Shown one piece after another: positions 21,861 to 30,189 of a DNA stretch of 64,000 bases. Under the pieces are notes generated by a model. That model saw nothing but the letters and a program-made list of their open reading frames with translations. It did no database searches and had not been told where the DNA came from. The stretch lies in contig NZ_JAVJSQ010000019.1 in the NCBI RefSeq assembly GCF_040219335.1, positions 434,001 through 498,000 on the forward strand. The letters are read 5' to 3'. This DNA is from Gimesia sp. Its GTDB lineage: Bacteria; Planctomycetota; Planctomycetia; Planctomycetales; Planctomycetaceae. The stretch's first letter is position 1. Every line of letters begins with the position of its first letter. Position numbers and translations under genes: made by a program.

Positions 21861-23003
21861 ATGAAGAGATCCAGGCTGATCTTTCGACGGCTGCGTGCCG
21901 TGACGCAAGTTTGTGCCTTGATCTGCTGTCTTCTGCTGCTCTCAGCGTGTTCTTCGGTCCGCACTTTTCTACCCCAGGAAGCTCCTGTCTGCGTTCTGCC
22001 TCCCAATGCCAGCTACACACAAATTGTGAATCACCTGAATTCACAGACTGACGGCGTCTTTGGCTGGCAGTCATCTTCTGTCAAAATCCGGGCACGACAG
22101 AAAGGGGGCATCCCTGTCAGTCTGAGTGCGATGCTGGCTGTAGAACAGCCCCAGCGTTTTCGCCTGGTGGCCAGTTCTCCCCTGGGACCCGAGGTTGATT
22201 TCGGCTCGAATGACGAACGATTCTGGTTCTGGGTTAAACGCAGCGATCAGAAAAACATTTTTACCGTCCGGCATGACCAGTACGAGGCCATGGGCTCTCA
22301 GCTGAATATTCCCTTCGAACCGGGCTGGCTGCTGGAAGCCCTGCGGGTAGTGCCGCTGAATGACAAAGAACTTGCGATTCAAAAAGAAGGTCAGAATTCA
22401 CCAAACGTGAAACTGATCTCCGATCGCCTGCTGCCCAACGGCAAACTGGTACAGAAGATTATTGTCGTCAATCTTTGTACCGGGCATATCATCGAACAGT
22501 CCCTGTATGACAGCCAGGGACAACGGATCGCGACTGCTACGCTGGGTGAATACCACACCTGTGGTGCCACCAATGCGGTTCTGCCACACGTCATCAAGCT
22601 CGACTGGCCCCAGGCGGGAATCGTGATGACGATGACCATGTCACAGATCAGCGTCAATCCGGGAGTTCCTTCCGATGTCTGGGGACTGCCACAGATTCCG
22701 GGCTACCCCGTGCTGGACCTTGCTGCAGGCCTGCCCCAGGTCAGGCATCAGGAAGCCTCCATAAGACATCGCCCGACACCAATTGAATCACGGGTTGCCG
22801 AGCGGGTCGAACCCGCCTGGGCCGATTCACCGGGTCCGGAGCCTCAGTGGAGACCGACGCAGGAAGAACCTCAGTTCGGTTTCGAAGAGCCGGACACCTT
22901 CCCTGCCAGCGACACAATGCCTGCCCCCGATGGAAATCCCTTCCGCGCGCCAGGCTCGTTTGAAGGGGTGGCAGAAGAACCGCCGGGGCGCGTGAAGCTC
23001 TAA
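21861..23003 (+). CDS. Lipoprotein, possibly LolA/LolB-like fold
   Basis: The 380-residue product has a typical lipoprotein leader with Arg/Lys-rich start, hydrophobic core and LLSAC lipobox near residue 30. An AAGGAAG upstream supports ATG at 21861. The central region (FGWQSSSVKIRARQKGG, AMLAVEQPQRFRLVASS, PEVDFGSNDERFWFWVKR) is a beta-rich pattern like LolB/DUF4292 outer-membrane lipoprotein-handling proteins; the fold assignment is inference. The C-terminal 100 residues are Pro/Glu-rich and look disordered. Its neighbours give no further hint. Confidence 0.75.
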   Translation: MKRSRLIFRRLRAVTQVCALICCLLLLSACSSVRTFLPQEAPVCVLPPNASYTQIVNHLNSQTDGVFGWQSSSVKIRARQKGGIPVSLSAMLAVEQPQRFRLVASSPLGPEVDFGSNDERFWFWVKRSDQKNIFTVRHDQYEAMGSQLNIPFEPGWLLEALRVVPLNDKELAIQKEGQNSPNVKLISDRLLPNGKLVQKIIVVNLCTGHIIEQSLYDSQGQRIATATLGEYHTCGATNAVLPHVIKLDWPQAGIVMTMTMSQISVNPGVPSDVWGLPQIPGYPVLDLAAGLPQVRHQEASIRHRPTPIESRVAERVEPAWADSPGPEPQWRPTQEEPQFGFEEPDTFPASDTMPAPDGNPFRAPGSFEGVAEEPPGRVKL

Positions 23004-23133
23004 CTTCGGCTGACTAAAGCCTAGATCAGCCAGGCACGCATTTCCTGCAGAATCCCCGTCGTAATTTCGCCCCGATTCGGTTATACCTTGATTCCGGTGG
23101 TTTTCGAATTACTTATCTGGGGAGAGCTCATCC

Positions 23134-23571
23134 ATGGATGAATTCATGCAGGCGGCGATTGAGGAAGCGGAACAAGGCTTAAAAGAGGGAGGCGTTCCCA
23201 TTGGTTCGGTGATCGTGCATGAAGGCAAAATCATTGGCCGGGGGCATAACATGCGTCAGCAGCAGGGAAGTGCCATCCTGCACGGCGAAATGTCAGCTTT
23301 GGAAAATGCAGGACGACAGCCGGCGTCTGTCTATCGCAACTCGGTTCTTTACACCACGCTCTCCCCTTGTCCCATGTGCAGCGGTGCCATTCGCCTGTAT
23401 CAGATTCCCCGCGTGATCATCGGCGAAAATCAGACCTTTCTGGGTGATGAAGAACTGCTGAAAGCAAGCGGCGTTGAACTGGAAGTGCTGCAGGACCAGC
23501 GGTGTATTGATCTGATGAACCAGTTTATTGCAGCGCATCCGGATGTGTGGAACGAAGATATCGGCGAGTGA
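23134..23571 (+). CDS. Cytosine/nucleoside deaminase family protein
   Basis: The 145-residue protein has the zinc-deaminase motifs HGEMSAL (His and catalytic Glu) and SPCPMCSGA (two zinc Cys). The remainder (YQIPRVIIGENQTFLG, EELLKASGVELEVL) resembles yeast-type cytosine deaminases more than tRNA adenosine deaminase TadA. Likely reaction: hydrolytic deamination of cytosine or a related base, in the cytoplasm. Substrate choice is inferred from the short C terminus (MNQFIAAHPDVWNEDIGE). Its stop is followed at once by the start of the next gene. Confidence 0.88.
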   Translation: MDEFMQAAIEEAEQGLKEGGVPIGSVIVHEGKIIGRGHNMRQQQGSAILHGEMSALENAGRQPASVYRNSVLYTTLSPCPMCSGAIRLYQIPRVIIGENQTFLGDEELLKASGVELEVLQDQRCIDLMNQFIAAHPDVWNEDIGE

Positions 23572-23572
23572 T

Positions 23573-24550
23573 ATGACTATGAGTGTGTCTATTTTAACAA
23601 AACCTGCGTATGACCTTTTCAGGCGTCACAGAAATTTTAACCTGCTGTCGTTCCTGCTCATTGTCGGCTCTGTACTGCCAATACCCCGCCTGCAGGCGCA
23701 GCCTTATCTTATTAAACTTGACCGCCCTCTCGTTGAAAATACGAACTACCAGGTTTTCTATTCCGTTACCATAGAAGGGGGAGCTGAGTTTCAGGATGCC
23801 GACCGGGTTATTGTCCCCTATTCCGATTCCAAATATGTTTCAACTCATACCATTGAACTTCAAGGAGAGTTGAAACTGATGCGAACACCACAAGGACTGC
23901 AGAAAAACATCCAGGTCCACTCGTTTAAAGTGAATGAAGAACTGCAGAGTGATGATTTCTTCTTAGAGCTGACCGAAAAAGAGTTAGTGATCATCGAACA
24001 GGGAAACAGAAAGCAGTTTTTCGTTAACGAAAAAAAGGTGACTGGATATGACCAGGAAGTTTTAACCAAGCTGTTTTTTATAGACCGGATTGGTGCAGTC
24101 GGGACAGATATACTTCTAGGGACTGAATCTGAACAGCAGATTGGCGGTACCTGGAAGTTCTCACAAAATACGATCGACTGGAGTGAATATCTTGCGTCCT
24201 TCTCGGCTGTGGATGACTTGGACCTGAATATGGACCGATCAGGGACGGTCAAACTGTTATCGACAGGGAAAGTTCACGGCATCGACTGTCTGCAATTGCA
24301 TTGCTCGGAAGAATATTCTGATTACATGACAGGCTATATTCTCGACAATCTGAAAATTCTGGATTCCAGTCTGAAACAGACTGTTACCGGCTCGATCCCC
24401 AAAGATCCTGCTTTGCCCTGGAGAAAAGTGGAACTCGTCAGTCAGGCCGAATGCACGACCCATCAACGGAATGAGCCATTCCACGATGTTTTTCACACAC
24501 AATGGATCGCCATTAAGGCATCCAGGGAAATCTTGCTTCCCTCAAAATAA
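23573..24550 (+). CDS. Secreted hypothetical protein
   Basis: The 325-residue product begins with a likely signal peptide (FNLLSFLLIVGSVLPIPRLQAQ). The start is ATG at 23573, one base after the stop of the deaminase gene, with ATG at 23579 also possible. The mature part is beta-rich and charged (ENTNYQVFYSVTIEGGAEF, MRTPQGLQKNIQVHSFKVN, VDDLDLNMDRSGTVKLLSTG). I do not recognise a domain. Tight spacing to the deaminase gene suggests a shared transcript, though a functional link is not evident. It converges on the porin gene with 17 bp between stops. Confidence 0.75.
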   Translation: MTMSVSILTKPAYDLFRRHRNFNLLSFLLIVGSVLPIPRLQAQPYLIKLDRPLVENTNYQVFYSVTIEGGAEFQDADRVIVPYSDSKYVSTHTIELQGELKLMRTPQGLQKNIQVHSFKVNEELQSDDFFLELTEKELVIIEQGNRKQFFVNEKKVTGYDQEVLTKLFFIDRIGAVGTDILLGTESEQQIGGTWKFSQNTIDWSEYLASFSAVDDLDLNMDRSGTVKLLSTGKVHGIDCLQLHCSEEYSDYMTGYILDNLKILDSSLKQTVTGSIPKDPALPWRKVELVSQAECTTHQRNEPFHDVFHTQWIAIKASREILLPSK

Positions 24551-24567
24551 ATCCGTCACGAACAGAA

Positions 24568-25998
24568 TCACGGCAGATCAAAGATGAACGAGGTCTGCAG
24601 GCGGTGTGCATCGCCTGTCCCGCCGCCGACGTCTTCCTTGGTTCCGTACAGATACTCAACACCGATCTTAACGTTCTCGATCGGATTCCAGATCAGGTTT
24701 GCCGCCAGGTAAGTGGTCTGTTTGACATCTGTGGCCGTTTGAAAGGTTGAGGTATCAAGGGTATTTTCGGCATAGGTGAAGTTGGAGCTGAGTTCGTCAT
24801 TCCAGTCATGGGTCAGACCGACCATCCAGCCGAACATGGGTAACAGATCACCCTTGTTGGCGGCTGTCGGCGCGGCATCAGGCAAAGCCCGGTAACTGCC
24901 GATCCCCTCACCGAATACGATCTGTGAATAGACCTTTGTGCGTTCAGTAATCAGCCGCACCCCAGTGAAGTTGAATCCATAGGCGAAGCTGGTAACAACA
25001 TCCTGCCCTGTCGGCTGGAAGCCGACGACACGATACAGGCCCGCGACCTGGTATTGACCACAGTCATTCTCATAACGCAGTCGGGTGACAAAATCAGGGG
25101 AGGGACTGCGAGGTTCCCCTGTGATTCCCTGAGGAGGTTCGATAATAAAATTTGAATCTTCTACCGAGACCGCGAACGTTGTATTATCATTGAAGACTTT
25201 CTCTGTCCAGCGAACCTGCGCCTGTCTGCGGTTCACGGCTGAAACGGAGCCTTCAAAGTCGAGTGTCGCAGGAGCTGCTGCCACGTCGGTGAATGTCGTC
25301 CAGGTCTGTCCTACCAGCAGTGAACCAGACTGACCGAAAGCATGCCTTAACCGAAAACGGTCTCCGTCACTGAAGAAGTCACCTTCCACGTAGACGCGAA
25401 CCAGGCGGCCATTTGTCAGCCAGCGGGTATCAAAACTCAAGCGGGACTGTCGCGCATGAAACCGGGCATTCGTCCGATGCGGGGCACCGATGGGAATGTC
25501 AGTCGTCACAAACGAGTCTGTCGAATCGATAGGATCGAAATCGTAGATGAAATCAGCTTTGACAAAGCCACCGATTTTCATCGCGGCTTCTTTTCCAAAG
25601 ATAATTAATCCGTCGGAGAACGAGGGAGCCGCGTAGAGATCCAAACCGACGTTAAACTGGCGGGCATCTGTGATATAGGGATCCGAGAGGAGCTCCGGGT
25701 TGACTTCGCCACTCCCGACGCCCATGGTCAGCGGAGGCACAATCGCCTGACTGGACTCGGGCTCATCCGGAAGCGGACTGTTGTCTAAATTGTTCGCCTC
25801 ATCCAGCGAGATATTCACCCGGCCGGGCTCATCCGTCATTACTCCCGGTGCAAAGGGCTGATCAACAGACAGAAACGGATCGTAAGCGGATCGCGCAGCA
25901 GGCTCCGGTGGCAAAGACCGACTTTGTGCCCCGACTGTGGCGGGAACAACGGTCAGTGCCAGCAGCAACGTACAGGCAAGCTTCGTATTCCAGTGCAT
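24568..25998 (-). CDS. DcaP-like outer-membrane porin
   Basis: The 476-residue product has a signal peptide (LACTLLLALTVVPATVGAQS), a Pro-rich spacer to about residue 105, and then a beta-barrel pattern. Key stretches are MKIGGFVKADFIYDFDP, HARQSRLSFDTRW, VYVEGDFF and LLVGQTWTTFTD, which match DcaP-type trimeric porins. It ends in alternating hydrophobic strands and a terminal aromatic-Asp-Leu-Pro. The role is passive uptake of small, probably anionic, molecules across the outer membrane; the substrate cannot be told. The N-terminal spacer before the barrel is longer than usual for porins. Confidence 0.85.
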   Translation of the reverse strand: MHWNTKLACTLLLALTVVPATVGAQSRSLPPEPAARSAYDPFLSVDQPFAPGVMTDEPGRVNISLDEANNLDNSPLPDEPESSQAIVPPLTMGVGSGEVNPELLSDPYITDARQFNVGLDLYAAPSFSDGLIIFGKEAAMKIGGFVKADFIYDFDPIDSTDSFVTTDIPIGAPHRTNARFHARQSRLSFDTRWLTNGRLVRVYVEGDFFSDGDRFRLRHAFGQSGSLLVGQTWTTFTDVAAAPATLDFEGSVSAVNRRQAQVRWTEKVFNDNTTFAVSVEDSNFIIEPPQGITGEPRSPSPDFVTRLRYENDCGQYQVAGLYRVVGFQPTGQDVVTSFAYGFNFTGVRLITERTKVYSQIVFGEGIGSYRALPDAAPTAANKGDLLPMFGWMVGLTHDWNDELSSNFTYAENTLDTSTFQTATDVKQTTYLAANLIWNPIENVKIGVEYLYGTKEDVGGGTGDAHRLQTSFIFDLP

Positions 25999-26254
25999 GG
26001 GATGAGAAGTGGGGAATTGGATTTTGAGCTGAGAGAGTTGAGGAGAGACAGATTTATAGCAGAAACTGTAAAATGTGAAAACCTCGATTTCCAGCTGGAG
26101 AACGACATTCAGGCACTCATATCTAGCTGTTTGACATACACTTACGACTCGCTGCCAATTGTGATCATGGCTTGCGTTCTGTTAATTTATCTGACTATGA
26201 TGGACGCCAGGACTCGCGTCTGATTCAAATCAACCTGCTGGAAAGACCGCCATT

Positions 26255-26947
26255 ATGCTGAAACTGATCTACCTGCTGTTGCTGGCAACTCTCCTGCTTT
26301 GTAATGAAACCTGTTCTGCTGCAGAGGTCATCAATGCGGGCGTCGGCGGTAATCGCAGTTCACAGCTGCTGAAGCGACTGGAGCGGGATGTAATCTCGAA
26401 GCAGCCGACCGTGGTCGTGCTGATGGTGGGCACGAATGACCGGCTTAACTCGGGAGGCTTTATTGACATCAAGGCGTACCGCAAGAATGTGGTATCGCTG
26501 GTCGATCAGATTCACGCAGGTGGTGCGAAGGTTGTCCTGATGACGCCCCCCACCTGTATTCCGGAGCTTTTGTTTACCCGTCATGACCCCACAAAGTACG
26601 CCGACCAGGCGCCGCAAGCACGCATGCAGGAAGTACGAACGGTCCTGCTGGATCTTTCGCGTCAAAAGCAGATTCCGGTAATCGACTTTCATGACTATCT
26701 GATCGACCACAAAATCGCGGACGCTTCTAAAACCAGCGTCATCCGTAATCCAGCGAACAGCGGCGTCAAAGATGGCGTGCATCTGACACCAGCCGGTTAT
26801 CAGCTGCTGGCCAGACTCGTCGCTGAGAAACTGAATGCAGAGCAGTTGGATGTCACAAAAGTGATCTGTTTCGGTGACAGCCTGACGAAGGGATCCAAAC
26901 AGGCGAACTACCCGGCTTATCTACAGCAACTCCTTTCAGACAAGTAA
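26255..26947 (+). CDS. SGNH/GDSL-type hydrolase with circularly permuted motif order
   Basis: The 230-residue protein has a signal peptide (LIYLLLLATLLLCNETCSA) and looks like an exported SGNH esterase. The SGNH blocks are in an unusual order. Block II comes first (NAGVGGN, 27-33), then block III (VGTND, 58-62), then block V (DGVHLTPAGY, 173-182), and last block I with the nucleophile (CFGDSLTKG, 205-213; Ser209), followed by YPAYLQQLL. In normal SGNH enzymes the GDS block is at the N terminus. Here the chain seems cut just before the second strand and rejoined at the end. The catalytic Ser, Gly, Asn, Asp and His are all present, so activity is plausible. Substrate is unknown. Confidence 0.9.
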   Translation: MLKLIYLLLLATLLLCNETCSAAEVINAGVGGNRSSQLLKRLERDVISKQPTVVVLMVGTNDRLNSGGFIDIKAYRKNVVSLVDQIHAGGAKVVLMTPPTCIPELLFTRHDPTKYADQAPQARMQEVRTVLLDLSRQKQIPVIDFHDYLIDHKIADASKTSVIRNPANSGVKDGVHLTPAGYQLLARLVAEKLNAEQLDVTKVICFGDSLTKGSKQANYPAYLQQLLSDK

Positions 26948-26958
26948 ACCCACCACGA

Positions 26959-28287
<1,329 letters not shown>

Positions 28288-28569
28288 ACGGAAGGCTCTC
28301 TTTCGGATCAGGGAGGGATTGGGCAGTAACGGGTACTGGCGAGATGGCAGTCAGGTCACTCAGCTGGTGACAGGAGAGAGCTTCCCTTTACCGGGAACAG
28401 CAAAGGAAACTACCGGAGAGCCCACGAACTCAGACCGCAGATTAATCCCCGCGGCTGGTAATTCGTTTCGATCGCGGCGAAATTATTTTCAGGAAATCAG
28501 AAAACGTCAACTCACGCGAGGGTGGGAAAATTAAATATTTATTTCAGAGGGGCTCACGCTAGGCGCAAC
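28288..28569. other. MFS upstream non-coding region
   Basis: Together with the terminator at 28570-28608 this forms the 336-bp gap between the DUF1501 and MFS genes. It must contain the MFS promoter on the minus strand, but I could not assign one. A short dyad GTCAC-7-GTGAC lies around 28352-28370. Confidence 0.35.
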
Positions 28570-28608
28570 AAAAAACGGCAGTCTCCCGGGAAACGAAAGA
28601 CTGCCGTT
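28570..28608 (-). terminator. Rho-independent terminator of the DUF1501 gene
   Basis: An 11-bp perfect stem, AACGGCAGTCT (28574-28584) with AGACTGCCGTT (28598-28608), encloses a 13-nt loop. Read on the minus strand it is followed by TTTTTTGTTG. A T-run also flanks it on the plus side. It lies 16 bp past the DUF1501 stop. Confidence 0.9.
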
Positions 28609-28623
28609 CGGTTTTTTGTTCTC

Positions 28624-29997
28624 TCAGATGAGCTCGCGAATCGGTTCGATTCCCTGGTCGACCAGGTATTGAGGTGTGCCCGCCGTGTCGAAGATACGGG
28701 TTCCGTTGAGATCGAGGCCGATGTTCTGGTACAGCGTGGCAAAGACTTCCTGGAATTTTACAGGGCGATCTTCGGCGTATTCCCCTTTGCGGTTGGTACG
28801 GCCAATGACCTGGCCGGCGTTCATGCCGCCTCCGGCGAGCATGGCACAGGAGACCCGGGGCCAGTGATCGCGGCTATTGTTTTTATTGATCTTGGGCGTA
28901 CGTCCGAATTCGCCCCAGACCACGACCGAAACGTCTTTGTCGAGCCCCCGTTCGTGCAGGTCGGTCACCAAGGCTGCTAACCCCTGGTCGAGACGTGGAA
29001 ATTCTTCACGTGACTTGGGGAAGTTCATCCCGTCCGGACCGTGCCAGTCCCAGCGACTGTAATTCAGCGATACGAATCGCGCCCCTGCTTCGACCAGCCG
29101 GCGTGCCATGCAGAAGTTTTCAATCATGGGGGGAGCACCGTCCCGCTGGAATTTCTCACTGCTTTCGCCGTAGCGGGCAAGGATCTGGGGATCTTCCTTG
29201 GACAGGTCCAGGGCATCGGCGAGTTTCGAAGTCGTAAGAATATTCATCGCCTGCTGCGAGTAAACGTCCATGCTTTCCATGAGACCACTGGTGTCAGCAT
29301 CGCGGCGGAAGGAGTCGAAGGCTTTCTGCAGTTTTACTCGATCACGTAATCGTTCGAGCGTGATGCCCTGCAGGATCATATTGTCTGGCGAACTACGTGC
29401 CTTACGGCCCACCAGATTGAAGGGAGCATAGGGTACGCCCAGAAACCCACCGGTTCCCGGTTCACCCCAGGTACCATTACCCGTCTTGTACATCAGGGCG
29501 ACATGCGCGGGGACAGCTGTATTAACGGGGCCCTGCAGTTTGGAGACGAAAGCGCCGGCGGCGGGCCAGCCTCCGGGGGGCTGACGACTGCCAAAGGTTC
29601 GCCCCGTCATACACTGATATGCATCGTGTCGGCCGTCGGCATCAGAGATCGTGCGGACGGGAATGAACTTATCCATCATGCTGGCCATGCGCGGAAACAG
29701 TTCGCAGATTTCCACGCCGGGCACGTTGGTCTTGATGGGAGCAAATTCACCGCGGATTTCTTTGGGCGCGTCCGGCTTGGGATCCCAGAGATCGATGTGC
29801 GATGGCCCGCCGGGCAGATAGATGTTGATGATCGCTTTGTGATTACTGCCGGTCTGGCTGTCGGCTTCGGCTCGCAGGGCACCGGGTAGAGAAATTCCAC
29901 CCAGGGCCATGCCACCAATTTTCAGAAAGCTGCGGCGCGAGACGCCGTCACAAAAGGTTCCATTTTTCGCGGTCGGTTTACCCAGAATTGTCAGCAT
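28624..29997 (-). CDS. DUF1501 protein (sulfatase-like fold)
   Basis: The 457-residue product carries a Tat-type leader (SRRSFLKIGGMALGG), so it is probably exported folded. The body matches DUF1501: INIYLPGGPSHIDLWDPKPD near the start and VVWGEFGRTPKINKNNSRDH near the end, with the His/Asp residues expected of an alkaline-phosphatase/sulfatase-like fold. The family is abundant in planctomycetes, commonly paired with DUF1549/DUF1553 proteins, and is of unknown function. Here no DUF1549 neighbour is present; the one in this window is at the left edge. It is closed by its own terminator. Confidence 0.92.
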   Translation of the reverse strand: MLTILGKPTAKNGTFCDGVSRRSFLKIGGMALGGISLPGALRAEADSQTGSNHKAIINIYLPGGPSHIDLWDPKPDAPKEIRGEFAPIKTNVPGVEICELFPRMASMMDKFIPVRTISDADGRHDAYQCMTGRTFGSRQPPGGWPAAGAFVSKLQGPVNTAVPAHVALMYKTGNGTWGEPGTGGFLGVPYAPFNLVGRKARSSPDNMILQGITLERLRDRVKLQKAFDSFRRDADTSGLMESMDVYSQQAMNILTTSKLADALDLSKEDPQILARYGESSEKFQRDGAPPMIENFCMARRLVEAGARFVSLNYSRWDWHGPDGMNFPKSREEFPRLDQGLAALVTDLHERGLDKDVSVVVWGEFGRTPKINKNNSRDHWPRVSCAMLAGGGMNAGQVIGRTNRKGEYAEDRPVKFQEVFATLYQNIGLDLNGTRIFDTAGTPQYLVDQGIEPIRELI

Positions 29998-30134
29998 CGG
30001 ATCACTTCCCTGGAGGCGATGATTTGCAGCACAATCAAATCAACATAAACATGCGTTGATATGATAGCACGCTCGAATCAGGGACGCAAACCGAATCTGA
30101 CTGCGAAAAGCCGATTTTATGACCACGATATAAC

Positions 30135-30160
30135 ACGCCATTCACAAAAGTGAATGGCGT
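30135..30160 (-). terminator. Hairpin after the M56 gene
   Basis: ACGCCATTCAC (30135-30145) and GTGAATGGCGT (30150-30160) form a perfect 11-bp stem with an AAAA loop. It lies 30 bp after the M56-DUF1559 stop on the minus strand and is followed by GTTATAT rather than a full T-tract, so it is a weaker terminator candidate. Confidence 0.55.
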
Positions 30161-30189
30161 CTGAAAATGTAAAGTTTCTCTAAGCAAAA

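Noticed and set aside
25924-26223. 99-codon plus-strand frame between the porin and the SGNH gene
   Set aside because: Its first third overlaps the porin leader in antisense and the rest has no recognisable domain or start signal.
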